64,000 nt of DNA, taken from NCBI GenBank assembly GCA_013112555.1, contig JABFGK010000001.1, positions 1,214,581 to 1,278,580 on the forward strand. The letters are read 5' to 3'. A program made the position numbers and the translations under genes. Shown one piece after another: positions 35,901 through 45,191 of the stretch (the first letter of the stretch is position 1; each line of letters starts with the position of its first letter). The stretch comes from Planctomycetota bacterium (GTDB taxonomy: Bacteria > Planctomycetota > Phycisphaerae > Phycisphaerales > UBA5793). Below the pieces are notes generated by a model. It was not told the DNA's origin. It was given only the letters and a program-made list of their open reading frames with translations, and searched no databases.

Positions 35901-37691
35901 TTAGTCAATCCAGTAGTCGGCTTGCCCGAGGTCCAGTGCAGATGAGTCTTCAGCGTCCTCGAACACATACGGCCCGCCAGTATCCTCATCAAACGGCACT
36001 TGCTGGTTCACCCAGTAGGCCATCTGCCCGGCCGGCTCGTAGTAGTTCCCGATGACGGCAGTCATGGGTTGGGCTGAGTGGATTGCCGGAGATTGCAGCG
36101 TGGTGAGTACGCAGTCGATGTACGCACAGGAGGCCATGCCGATTGCCACCACATCATCGACGCGGCAGTCAAGGAACCGGCAGACGCGGAAGCCGTCGGA
36201 TTCCGAGCGAGCCCATTGCAAGGCATCGATGCGCGGGATGGGTGCTGCGGTTTGCTGCGGCTCGTTGATATCTGAGATTTGGACACGAGGCATGTCGGAG
36301 ATCGCGCGGGCATAAGTGATATCGCATTTGGCGAATTCGCTGTCGTACCAGCGGAGTTTCACATGCCGGTCCAGTCGCCACTGGCAATTGGTGCTGAAGG
36401 TGTTTGACAGTTCGACTTCGGTGGCCCAGGGAATGCTCTGCTGTGGGTTGGCCCGGACCCATCTGCAATCCCGGAACTGCGTGTACTGACCGTTGATGGC
36501 GCCACCGCCCTGGACATCATCAGACACGATGGTGACCCCAATGAGTTTCACGGGGTACTCGGCAGTGCCGTTGAGGTTTAACCGGCCGCCGCTGAGGTAA
36601 ATTCGACCGTTCTGGATGATGACGCCCGGCCCGACTGAGACGGAACCGCCTTTTTGTATGTGCAACTCGTCGCGGAGGAGATAGGTGATGGGTGATGACT
36701 CGACAAGCAGATCACCGTTGACGGTGTGCGGCAGGATTCGGGTGGTTCGGTAGGCACCGAGTTTGGCCCGCAGGTCCTCCTGATAGAGCCTGAACCGCTG
36801 TGCCTGTTCCGGGTTAAAAAACTCCTTCCGAACGAGTGTGCCGGCTTGCAACGCAGCATTCACGCCGGCGGTCTTTTCGAGCAGCATCATGCGTTCCTGT
36901 TGGGCCAGCACGAGTTGACGCTGGAACCACGAAGCCTTGTCGCGCATGCGGTAGATGAGTTGTCGGTAGATCTCGAATGCCTTGAGGTATTCGCCCTTCA
37001 CTTCGAGCGTGCGTGCCCCCTCGAGCAGTTCATGTTCATTGAAGTAGTAGCCGCTCCAGAGGGGGTCGTTCGGGGAGATTTGCTCAGCCAGTGGGAGCAG
37101 GCCGAGCCGTGTTTCGGGATCGGTGACCGGGTTGGCAGAGTCGAGTGCCAGGAGCATGAGTTTGATGGGAAAGTCCGGTGACATCGGGGCCGGCTGAATG
37201 GATGCCTGGAGTCGCTCGTACCACCTGAGTCGTCGTGCCAACTCGCGCGTGGTGGTTTCGGGATCTGCCCGCCAGATGGCTGCCAGTTGGACGGCGGCTT
37301 CGGCCCGATCGTTTTCGCAGCCGGGCGGCGGATTCAGCAGCAGCTCGGCCACCGCCCCTTCTTCCCGGTCAGTCAGTCGCTGCTCAAGCGCCTGCCGATA
37401 CCAGGATCGTCTGAGGGCCAGCAGGTCGTCATCACCGGCCATGTCGGACACAAGGCGCAGCGCGTACTCCGGCTCGCCCTGCTGTGCGATCCGGACGGCC
37501 CGCTCACGATCAGTGGGGGGGCGGTCGGCCGTGCCGGCAGTGGTTGCCGGATCGGAGGCGGTCGTGGCTTGTGACTTCGGTGGTTCGGCACCCTCCCCCG
37601 GGGCCGACAGGCATACCAGCGTGCCGGTGGCCACGAAAAATGCCGATGCAAAAAGCGTAAGCGGCGACTGTTGGATCAGCGCTTTTTCCAT
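35901..37691 (-). CDS. Secreted protein with helical N-terminus and beta-helix-like C-terminus
   Basis: About 596 residues. The start at 37691 has AGGGA upstream; the in-frame extension to 37901 is not supported. A signal peptide (LTLFASAFFVATGTLVCLSA) is followed by a Thr/Ala-rich linker, then alpha-helical TPR-like sequence (RAVRIAQQGEPEYALRLVSD). From about residue 330 come strand-turn repeats (ILPHTVNGDLLVESSPITYL, GGSVSVGPGVIIQNGRIYL, GGRLNLNGTAEYPV, FLDCRVDDVVAIGM) that look like a right-handed beta-helix. I do not recognise a named family. Confidence 0.7.
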   Translation of the reverse strand: MEKALIQQSPLTLFASAFFVATGTLVCLSAPGEGAEPPKSQATTASDPATTAGTADRPPTDRERAVRIAQQGEPEYALRLVSDMAGDDDLLALRRSWYRQALEQRLTDREEGAVAELLLNPPPGCENDRAEAAVQLAAIWRADPETTTRELARRLRWYERLQASIQPAPMSPDFPIKLMLLALDSANPVTDPETRLGLLPLAEQISPNDPLWSGYYFNEHELLEGARTLEVKGEYLKAFEIYRQLIYRMRDKASWFQRQLVLAQQERMMLLEKTAGVNAALQAGTLVRKEFFNPEQAQRFRLYQEDLRAKLGAYRTTRILPHTVNGDLLVESSPITYLLRDELHIQKGGSVSVGPGVIIQNGRIYLSGGRLNLNGTAEYPVKLIGVTIVSDDVQGGGAINGQYTQFRDCRWVRANPQQSIPWATEVELSNTFSTNCQWRLDRHVKLRWYDSEFAKCDITYARAISDMPRVQISDINEPQQTAAPIPRIDALQWARSESDGFRVCRFLDCRVDDVVAIGMASCAYIDCVLTTLQSPAIHSAQPMTAVIGNYYEPAGQMAYWVNQQVPFDEDTGGPYVFEDAEDSSALDLGQADYWID

Positions 37692-37954
37692 GATGGTGCT
37701 TCCCTGTATGTGGCGAGGCGCGGCATCATTAACCGGGTGTGGGCCGGACAGCCCGAGGATGGACCGTCCCCTACAATGGCTGCCACGCCAGCGCGGTGCC
37801 CTGTACTGGAATATTGTACCACAATCCGCCGGGATTGCAGGCTTTGGTGCGGCAGTCCTGCACGGAATCTGTTTTTTCCGGGGAGGTTCCAGAAGCGGCA
37901 TCGCATCGAGGGTGGGCCTGACTGTCGTGAAGCCGAGTGCGTGAAGGAAGTCGA

Positions 37955-39607
37955 ATGAGCACGACGAGTGCAGCCGGAAGTGCCTGCAAAACAGGCAGTT
38001 ACCTCAAGCAGGCGACTGATGAGTATATTGAGATTGGCAAGCGAATCCGCCTGGGGGGTGGGCCTGCTGCGATCGAGCGTCAGCACGGCAAGAACCGGCT
38101 GACAGCCCGCGAGCGCGTGGATTTGCTAATTGACCGCCCCAGTCGAGGACGCGGCCCGTTTATGGAACTCGGGCTGTTTGCTGCCTGGAACATGTACAAG
38201 AAGTACGGCGGGGCTGCCTCGGCCGGTGTGGTCACCGGCATCGGCCCGGTCAACGGGCGACTGTGCATGATCGTGGCCAACGATGCAACGGTGAAGGCCG
38301 GGGCGTTCTTCCCGATGACGTGTAAGAAGATCATCCGGGCTCAGATGATCGCGCTGCAGGCTCATATCCCGCTTATTTACCTTGTCGACTCAGCCGGTGT
38401 CTTTCTGCCGTTGCAGGAAGATGTCTTTCCGGACACGGATGACTTCGGCCGCGTATTCAGGAACAACGCAGTGCTCAGCGCGCAGGGGGTGGTGCAGATC
38501 TCAGCCATCATGGGCAACTGCGTCGCAGGCGGCGGCTATCTGCCGGTGCTGTGCGATACGCTTCTTATGACCGACGGTTCCGGGCTCTACCTGGCCGGCC
38601 CGGCGCTGGTCAAGGCGGCGATCGGGCAGGAGGTCGATCATGAAAACCTCGGCGGGGCGTTGATGCACGCGAGCATCTCCGGCACGATTGACTATCACGA
38701 AAAAACGGAGGAAGACTGCATCCGCCGGATTCGGAGCCTGATGGAGTCCGTGCAGAGTGACTTGCCACCGGACGAGGCACCGTATGCTGCCATCGGACCG
38801 AGCAGTTCCCCGAACAAGGTGTACGACCTGTTCAAGGAGAGTGCGGCGGAGCAGTATGACATGGCAGGGCTGCTCGATTGTGTAATCGATGCCGGCACCG
38901 GCAATGAGTACAAGGCGGAATACGGGCCGTCGATCGTGTGCAAGTATGCCCGCATCGGCGGCCGGCCGTGTGGCATTGTGGCGAATCAGCGGAAAACGAC
39001 CAAGAGTGCCAACGACGGGGTGCAGATGCCGGCAGTGATCTATCACGAAGCCGCCGACAAGGCCGCGCGCTTCATCATGGATTGCAATCAGAAGCACCTG
39101 CCGATCATCTTCGTTCACGACACGACGGGGTTCATGGTGGGGCGCGACAGCGAGCACGCCGGGATCATCCGCTGCGGGGCGAAGATGGTGAATGCCATGA
39201 GCAACTGCGTGGTGCCGAAGATTGTGCTGATTGTCGGCAACAGTTACGGGGCCGGGAACTATGCCATGTGCGGGCGTGCCTTTGACCCGTTTATTACATA
39301 TGCCTGGCCCGGGGCGAAGTGTGCCGTCATGGGGCCGAACCAGGCAGCCGGGACGCTGGCACAGATTCAGGTGTCAGCCATGAAGCGGCGCGGCGAAGTG
39401 GTTGATGAGGAGCAGCACTCCCAGATTCTGGAAGCGGTACGGGATAGTTACAACGAGCAGGCGGATATTCGATACGGGGCAGCCCGGCTGTGGGTCGACC
39501 GGATCATCGAGCCGCACCTCACCCGTGAGGAACTCGCTGAAGCGTTACGTGTTGCGAGCCTGTGCCCGATCACCGAGAGGTATAAAACGGGCGTGCTTCA
39601 GGTCTAA
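37955..39607 (+). CDS. Acyl-CoA carboxylase carboxyltransferase (beta) subunit
   Basis: About 550 residues, the usual length. The N-terminal crotonase-like half (LTARERVDLLIDR, VNGRLCMIVANDATVKAGAF, YLVDSAGVFLP) and the C-terminal half (FVHDTTGFMVGRDSEHAGI, VPKIVLIVGNSYGAGNYAMC, WPGAKCAVMGPNQAAGTL) match biotin-dependent carboxyltransferases of the methylcrotonyl-, propionyl- and geranyl-CoA type. The specific acyl-CoA cannot be told, and no biotin carboxylase subunit is adjacent. GAAGGAAG precedes the start. Its stop overlaps the convergent DUF438 gene by 4 bases. Confidence 0.92.
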   Translation: MSTTSAAGSACKTGSYLKQATDEYIEIGKRIRLGGGPAAIERQHGKNRLTARERVDLLIDRPSRGRGPFMELGLFAAWNMYKKYGGAASAGVVTGIGPVNGRLCMIVANDATVKAGAFFPMTCKKIIRAQMIALQAHIPLIYLVDSAGVFLPLQEDVFPDTDDFGRVFRNNAVLSAQGVVQISAIMGNCVAGGGYLPVLCDTLLMTDGSGLYLAGPALVKAAIGQEVDHENLGGALMHASISGTIDYHEKTEEDCIRRIRSLMESVQSDLPPDEAPYAAIGPSSSPNKVYDLFKESAAEQYDMAGLLDCVIDAGTGNEYKAEYGPSIVCKYARIGGRPCGIVANQRKTTKSANDGVQMPAVIYHEAADKAARFIMDCNQKHLPIIFVHDTTGFMVGRDSEHAGIIRCGAKMVNAMSNCVVPKIVLIVGNSYGAGNYAMCGRAFDPFITYAWPGAKCAVMGPNQAAGTLAQIQVSAMKRRGEVVDEEQHSQILEAVRDSYNEQADIRYGAARLWVDRIIEPHLTREELAEALRVASLCPITERYKTGVLQV

Positions 39608-40950
39608 TCTGAGGCAGCGGATGCGGCGTTGTCCCGGTTCGTTTCGTATGACAGCAGTCGCTGTTCGCCTTCTAATGTTCGGATGGCCGTAACATCCTGC
39701 GTGAGTTCCAGCGTCCCGAGGTACTTTCCGTCGTTATCTCGTACTGCAAAGTAGCGGATGTGGACAAACATCTCGATGAAGTTGATCCAGAACTCAGCCA
39801 CATCCTGTTTTCCGGCTTTGAAATCATCGAGGATCTGCTCGACAATCGACAGGCTGCTGGGCGGGTGGCAGTGCTGCACTTTGCGACCGAGCACGGCTTT
39901 GGGTCGCTGGAAGATACGCTTCGGCCCTTCACTGAAGAACAGAACCCGATCATCGGCATCAACAAATGTGAGATCAAGCGGCAGCGTGGTGAAGATGGCA
40001 CCGAGTTGTGCAAATGACAGGGCCCCCGTCGGGTAGGTGAAGACATTGCCTGAATCAGCCGCCGTCTTTTCCGGCAGGCCTTGCGGCTTGTCGGGGGGCA
40101 TGAGGTTCAATGTCACGGGAGTCGTCTGTGTATCGGCAGTCCCGGGCGCGGCTTCACACGGTGAGACGATGTCATCGTCGAGCGGTTGGTATTCCGCACC
40201 GGGTTCAATGAGGCACCATCCAAACTCCTCAGACTGGACCCAGATTTCGGCCCACTCTTGTTCGGTGAGCGTTTCGAGCGCCATCGGAAACAGGATCGTC
40301 TCTTCCTTCTGGATCATGGATTCGACCGCGGATACGGCAGCCGCCAGATCTGATTGAAGGGTTGCGCTGGGATCGGCCGTTCCTGACAGGGACGATTTCA
40401 ATGTCGATGCCGCTGCTTTCAGCAAGGCTCGTGCTTCATCGTCCTTGCCCCACATGACCTTGCTCGGGCCGGTGATGCCATGCCGTTCGAGGCATGAGAA
40501 CAGCAGATTCTCCTTTCGCTGATAGTGTGTATCCACGCTCATGAGATCGAACAGCAGCGACCGGATCAAGGCCAACTCGTCGGATTCGCCCGTCGGGCTC
40601 ATTGCATTGATGACGGTGCGAAGTTGCTCGCAGACATTGGACAGTGCCTGGTTTTCCCGCCGGAAGGTGTCGATCGGGTGGCCGGCCTGGATTGGTCCGT
40701 GATCGCGTTGGCGGATCAGATCACGGACGACATCGGCATGCAGGTCGCACATGTTCATGACCTGCTGGAGTGGGACGCCGTCGGCCATGATTGCCTGCTC
40801 CATGGCAGCAATCTCACCGGCATCGCATTGCTTGACGAGGTCCATGAGTATGGGTTTGACGGTGTCTGGCGATTCTCCGTTATGGAGTCGCATGACGATG
40901 TCTTTGAGTTGTCGGATTCGTTGGGCTCGGTTGTCGATCAGTTCGCTCAT
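39604..40950 (-). CDS. DUF438 / hemerythrin / PAS sensor protein
   Basis: 448 residues. Residues 5-75 resemble DUF438 (IRQLKDIVMRLHNGESPD, LVKQCDAGEIAAMEQ). Residues 90-240 are hemerythrin-like with spaced His/Glu (HPIDTFRRENQAL, DTHYQRKENLLFSCLERHG, EETILFPMALETLTEQEW). Residues 330-435 form a PAS domain (LTFVDADDRVLFFSEGPKRI, GRKVQHCHPPSSLSIVEQIL, GTLELTQDVTAIR). A di-iron or ligand-sensing role is likely from family knowledge; no output domain is present. Confidence 0.88.
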   Translation of the reverse strand: MSELIDNRAQRIRQLKDIVMRLHNGESPDTVKPILMDLVKQCDAGEIAAMEQAIMADGVPLQQVMNMCDLHADVVRDLIRQRDHGPIQAGHPIDTFRRENQALSNVCEQLRTVINAMSPTGESDELALIRSLLFDLMSVDTHYQRKENLLFSCLERHGITGPSKVMWGKDDEARALLKAAASTLKSSLSGTADPSATLQSDLAAAVSAVESMIQKEETILFPMALETLTEQEWAEIWVQSEEFGWCLIEPGAEYQPLDDDIVSPCEAAPGTADTQTTPVTLNLMPPDKPQGLPEKTAADSGNVFTYPTGALSFAQLGAIFTTLPLDLTFVDADDRVLFFSEGPKRIFQRPKAVLGRKVQHCHPPSSLSIVEQILDDFKAGKQDVAEFWINFIEMFVHIRYFAVRDNDGKYLGTLELTQDVTAIRTLEGEQRLLSYETNRDNAASAASD

Positions 40951-41295
40951 TGGTGCATCACTCCGGGGCAGTTCGGCCTGAGATTCCAGCGTGGTAGCAT
41001 TGTACGCACCAAAGGGCCATATTCATATAGTTTTATGGTATTTGGGGATGTTCCTGTCGAGGGGGTGGTGTGCTCCGCCTCCCCGGAAGGTGATGCCGCC
41101 TCACTCGTCACTCCCGCTCACTCGGGAATCCATCTTCTCCACTCCGCAGTGACACGGGCGTCTCGCCCGTCCATCATCGGGCCGCAGGCCTGAATCTTAC
41201 GAGCCGCGACCGTGAGGGAGCGGGCCGCTGATGCAGTAGGAATGAATTCCTACTGCCTGACAAGAGATGGAGTCAGTAGCTATTTGCCGGCGGTA
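40951..41295 (+). repeat. Intergenic region with palindromes and a relic of the 49-kb repeat
   Basis: I see no gene in this 345-base gap. It holds a diverged copy of the dRS3-like palindrome (41111-41130), a 7-bp hairpin (41154-41160 with 41164-41170) and a 27-base block at 41199-41225. That block is the reverse complement of blocks at 49120-49146 and 49327-49353. A perfect 10-bp hairpin with a TGAA loop also lies here (41233-41242 with 41247-41256), beyond the upp stop, but no T-run follows it. Confidence 0.75.
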
Positions 41296-41934
41296 TTACA
41301 CCGTGCCGAAGATTCGATCGCCGGCGTCGCCGAGGCCGGGGAGGATGTACCCGAGTTCGTTGAGGCCTCGGTCGAGGGCAGCGGTGTAGATCATCGTCTC
41401 GGGATGGGCGTCGATCATGGCCTGCACGCCTTCCGGGGCTGCGACGAGACAGATCAGTTTGATATCACGACATCCGGCCTCCTGCAGGAGGTTCACGGCA
41501 GCGACGGCTGAGGCGCCGGTCGCAAGCATCGGGTCAACGAGGAAGACGCGGCCTTCGGGTGCTGACGGTGGAAACTTCGCGTAGTACTGGTGGACGTCCA
41601 GTGTTTCATCGTCTCGATAGAGCCCGATATGGCCGACCCGTGCTTCGGGCATGAGGTTCAGGATGCCGTTGGTCATACCGAGGCCGGCCCGGAGAATTGG
41701 GATCACGGTGATTGGGGCAGTCAGTCGGCAGCCGTCGCAGGATTCCAGTGGAGTCTGGACGGTGACCGGGTGCGTATCGAGATCGCGTGTACACTCGTAG
41801 ACCATGAGCCCGGCGATCTCGCTGAGCAGGGACCGAAAGCGGCCATGCCGTGTGCGATGATCGCGGAGTTCGGTCATCTTGATTCGGATCAGTGGATGTG
41901 ACAGGACAACAAGATTCTGCGGGTGGCTCTCCAT
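41296..41934 (-). CDS. upp: Uracil phosphoribosyltransferase
   Basis: About 212 residues. It makes UMP from uracil and PRPP in pyrimidine salvage. The sequence has HPLIRIKMTELRDHRT, ITVIPILRAGLGM, GHIGLYRDDETLDVHQYYAK, the PRPP loop VFLVDPMLATGASAVAA and the uracil-binding IYTAALDRGLNELGYILPG. The start at 41934 is chosen from homology; an extension to 41982 is unlikely. It lies 65 bases after the histidine kinase gene on the same strand. Confidence 0.95.
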   Translation of the reverse strand: MESHPQNLVVLSHPLIRIKMTELRDHRTRHGRFRSLLSEIAGLMVYECTRDLDTHPVTVQTPLESCDGCRLTAPITVIPILRAGLGMTNGILNLMPEARVGHIGLYRDDETLDVHQYYAKFPPSAPEGRVFLVDPMLATGASAVAAVNLLQEAGCRDIKLICLVAAPEGVQAMIDAHPETMIYTAALDRGLNELGYILPGLGDAGDRIFGTV

Positions 41935-41999
41935 GACGGAGGGTATCCCGGTCGTACACAGCAGGCGAAATCGTACCTGCAAGTCGGGTGCGTATCAGG

Positions 42000-43754
42000 T
42001 TAAACCAGGTCATAATCCGAGTGGCCGGTGGCCCGCCGGGGGAGTTTCGGCGGCGGTTTTTTCATATCCCGGCTGTAGGCGGCCGGTGTCGTCCCGGGCA
42101 AGGTCGGGCTGAGTGTTTCGGACGGATCGGAGACGGCAGCGGCGTCAGCCAGGAGTCGGACGGTGAATGTGGTCCCTTCGCCCTCATCCGATTCGACGGA
42201 GATTTGCCCGCCATGCTCCTCGATGATCTTGCGAGCCACTGACAGACCGAGCCCGGTACCTCGGATGCCTTTTGTGGAATGGAAGGGCAGCCAGATGCTG
42301 TCGATGTCGGTGTCGGAAATGCCCGGGCCGTTGTCGATGACGAGCAATGAGACGGATTTTTCATCGGGCATGAAGTGGCAGCGGAAGGTGATGATGCCTT
42401 TGTTCGGCTCTACGGCTTCGAGGGCGTTGGTCAGGAGATTCATCAAGGCCTGATGCATCATGTTCGGGTCGAGGGGGATCGGGGGCGTGTTCTGGTCATA
42501 GTCTGTAATGAGGGCCACGCCGCGCCGGTCGCACTGCGGCAAAATGAGTTCAACGACTTCATCGAGCAGGCGGTCGATCTGCGTATGTTCGAGTTCGACT
42601 CGGCGTTGCTTTGAAAAGGTGAGCATGTTGAGCGTGAGGGCGTAAATGCGATCAAGATTGCGGGAGAGGATGTCCCAGCCGTGTCGGGCGAGTTTGAGGT
42701 CGTTTTTCTTGAGGGCCATGCCCATGACGTCCGCCCCGCCGCGCAGTCCCTGCAGGATGTTCTTGATTGAGTGTGAGAGGGAGGCGACGGTCTCGCCGAT
42801 GGCAGCGAGTCGGGTGCTGTCGAGGTGTTGTTTGTACAGGTCGAGATTGCTGTAGGCCAAGCCGGCATGCTGACCGATGGCAGTCAGGAGGTGGAGTTGG
42901 CTTTCAGAAAACGTGTAGTTGGCCAGGGACGTATCGATGTGGATGACGCCGTAAATGTGTTGGTGGTATTTGATCGGCACACAGATAGCCGAGCGAATGC
43001 CGTAGTTCTGGACACTGTCACCGGCTGCGAACCTGCGATCCTTCATTGCATTGGATGAGAGGACGCCTTCGCCGGACTCGATCACATGATTGACGATGGT
43101 GCGGCTGACGTGAATCTGGCCTTCCTCGGCCGTCCTGGGTGCAATGCGGTAGCGGACGACGACGGGCTCGAGTACGTTTTCCTGTTCATCGACGATAAGG
43201 ATGAAGCCGCGTTCCGGTTCGAATTCCTGGAAGACCAGGTCCATGACCGTTTCAAAGAGTCCGTCGCGATCGAGTGCCTGGGTGGTGATGCGTGTCAGGT
43301 CATAGATGATGCGAAGATGCTCGACCGCTGCGGCTGCAGGGTCGGGGACGGCCATGATGACGGATTCATCATTGGCAGCCACGCGTTGTTCGACGATGGC
43401 GTCGATAAATTCAGGTTGGAGGGTTCGGATTGGGTTGTTGTGTGGGCCGTATCGTCGCGTGCCGAATACAAAAACGGTCGAGCCGGCGCGAATCTGATCG
43501 CCGAGACGAAGTCGGACGGGTTCACTGCTGAGCCGGCTCCCGTTGACGTAGGTTCCGTTGGCTGAGCCGAGATCACGAAGATACCACTGACCCTTGTCGG
43601 GCGTGAGTTCGGCATGGCGACGTGAGCAGGTCTGGTCGCTGATGCGAAGTGCTTCACTCGATCGGCCGATGAGTTGCGGTTCCCAGGCCGGCAGTTCGAA
43701 TCGCTTCCCGCGATCCGGTCCCTGGATGACTTTCAGTATCAGCATCCGGTTCAC
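42000..43754 (-). CDS. FHA-GAF sensor histidine kinase
   Basis: 584 residues. The FHA domain (10-95) has LIGRSSEALRISDQTCSRRH and DLGSANGTYVNG, a phosphothreonine-binding fold. The GAF domain (150-300) has ERGFILIVDEQENV and GIRSAICVPIKYHQHIYGVI. The kinase has the H-box SLSHSIKNILQGLRGG, the N-box MNLLTNALEAVEPNKG, VIDNGPGISDTDID and GTGLGLSVARKIIEEHGG. No membrane helix is seen, so it is cytoplasmic, and no response regulator is adjacent. Its start overlaps the DAHP synthase stop by 4 bases (43751-43754). Confidence 0.93.
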   Translation of the reverse strand: MNRMLILKVIQGPDRGKRFELPAWEPQLIGRSSEALRISDQTCSRRHAELTPDKGQWYLRDLGSANGTYVNGSRLSSEPVRLRLGDQIRAGSTVFVFGTRRYGPHNNPIRTLQPEFIDAIVEQRVAANDESVIMAVPDPAAAAVEHLRIIYDLTRITTQALDRDGLFETVMDLVFQEFEPERGFILIVDEQENVLEPVVVRYRIAPRTAEEGQIHVSRTIVNHVIESGEGVLSSNAMKDRRFAAGDSVQNYGIRSAICVPIKYHQHIYGVIHIDTSLANYTFSESQLHLLTAIGQHAGLAYSNLDLYKQHLDSTRLAAIGETVASLSHSIKNILQGLRGGADVMGMALKKNDLKLARHGWDILSRNLDRIYALTLNMLTFSKQRRVELEHTQIDRLLDEVVELILPQCDRRGVALITDYDQNTPPIPLDPNMMHQALMNLLTNALEAVEPNKGIITFRCHFMPDEKSVSLLVIDNGPGISDTDIDSIWLPFHSTKGIRGTGLGLSVARKIIEEHGGQISVESDEGEGTTFTVRLLADAAAVSDPSETLSPTLPGTTPAAYSRDMKKPPPKLPRRATGHSDYDLV

Positions 43755-45145
43755 TCGCTCCGTTGTGCATGTGCTTCCGAGTCATTTGCGTGCGGCGGCG
43801 TTGCAGGTGTCGATCTGATTCGTCGTGCGATTCGAAATGCCAGTTCGAGCGCCTGTTCATAGTTGAGTCGAGGATCGCATGTCGAACGGTAGTTGGCGGA
43901 CAGTTGCTCGTCAGTGAGTCGGCGTGCCCCACCGGTGCACTCGGTGACGTGTTCTCCCGTCAACTCGAAGTGGACACCGCCTAAGTGCGAGCCATGGTTT
44001 CGATGGAGGTCGAACGATGCATCGAGTTCGGCCAGGATGGCCTCGTAATCACGGGTCTTGCGACCGCTCTTGGTCGATCGCGTGTTGCCGTGCATCGGGT
44101 CGCAGAGCCAGAGGACGCGGCGGCCTGCATTCTGGAACCCATCAATCAATCCCGTGAGATGCGTCTGGACTGCCTGCGCGCCGAACCGGTGAATGAGTGT
44201 GATTCGACCGGGTTCGCCCTCGGGGTCAAGTACGTCGCAGAGTGACAGCAGTTCGTCAGGGTCGGCGGAGGGGCCGACCTTGATGCCGATCGGGTTCCTG
44301 ATCTGGCGGAAGTACTCGACATGGGCGCCGGTCAGCGCCCGGGTCCGATCGCCGATCCAGGGGAAGTGGGTGGTCAGGTTGTAATAGCCGGTTCGGCGCG
44401 GGACGGTCCGGGTACCGGCCGACTCATACAGCAGGTTGAGGCCTTCGTGGCTTGTGAAGAACTCGACGCGTGTCAGTTCGTGAATCGGTGCTTCGCCGAC
44501 GCTTTCCATGAACTCGATGGACTGCGAGATGCCCTGCACGAGTTCGAGATACTCCTGTTGCAGGTCGGCATTGTCACAGAAGTCGAGGTCCCAGTATTCG
44601 GGATGATGCAGGTCAGCAAAGCCGCCGTCGATCAGTGAGCGGATGAAGTTGAGCGTCATGGCCGCATGTTGGTAGCCTCGGACCATCAACTGTGGATTCG
44701 GGCGTCGCGCGTCGGTGGTAAACTCGTACTCGTTGATCAGGTCGCCGAAGTAACTCGGCAGCGTCTGATCGTCGCGTGTTTCGGTCGGTGCACTGCGCGG
44801 CTTGGCATATTGGCCGGCAATCCGGCCGATGCGTACCACAGGCTTGTGCCCACCGAACACGAGGACGAGACTCATCTGCAGCAGTATTTTCAGTTTGCCG
44901 GTGATCGCGTCCGGGGTGCAGTCGGCCAAAGACTCGGCACAGTCACCGCCCTGGAGGACGAAGCGTTTGCCTGCCGCGGCATCGGCCAGCAGCGATTTGA
45001 GGCGCTCGATTTCCCATGAGGTCACGAGTGGAGGCAGACTGCGCAGTTTGTCCAGGACCCGGTCCCGGTGGGCGACATCCGGATACTCGGGCTGCTGCAG
45101 CGTGGGCTTGGCAAGCCAGGACATGATCGGCGAGGACGCATCCAT
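43751..45145 (-). CDS. Class II 3-deoxy-7-phosphoheptulonate (DAHP) synthase
   Basis: 464 residues. It joins phosphoenolpyruvate and erythrose-4-phosphate, the first step of the shikimate pathway. Class II features are present: FVLQGGDCAESLADCTPDAI (metal Cys), VVRIGRIAGQYAKPRS, FFTSHEGLNLLYESAGTRTV, DPMHGNTRSTKSGRKTRDY and HLGGVHFELTGEHVTECTGG. It lies 46 bases downstream of gmd and is translationally coupled to the kinase gene. Confidence 0.95.
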   Translation of the reverse strand: MDASSPIMSWLAKPTLQQPEYPDVAHRDRVLDKLRSLPPLVTSWEIERLKSLLADAAAGKRFVLQGGDCAESLADCTPDAITGKLKILLQMSLVLVFGGHKPVVRIGRIAGQYAKPRSAPTETRDDQTLPSYFGDLINEYEFTTDARRPNPQLMVRGYQHAAMTLNFIRSLIDGGFADLHHPEYWDLDFCDNADLQQEYLELVQGISQSIEFMESVGEAPIHELTRVEFFTSHEGLNLLYESAGTRTVPRRTGYYNLTTHFPWIGDRTRALTGAHVEYFRQIRNPIGIKVGPSADPDELLSLCDVLDPEGEPGRITLIHRFGAQAVQTHLTGLIDGFQNAGRRVLWLCDPMHGNTRSTKSGRKTRDYEAILAELDASFDLHRNHGSHLGGVHFELTGEHVTECTGGARRLTDEQLSANYRSTCDPRLNYEQALELAFRIARRIRSTPATPPHANDSEAHAQRSE

Positions 45146-45191
45146 GTTGTGGTTCTGCTCCAGGTATGGGGGACGTGTCGGGCCGAGCCGG

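Noticed and set aside
41233..41256. 10-bp perfect hairpin as an intrinsic terminator of upp
   Set aside because: The hairpin is clear but no T-run follows on the minus strand, so it is reported only as a palindrome.
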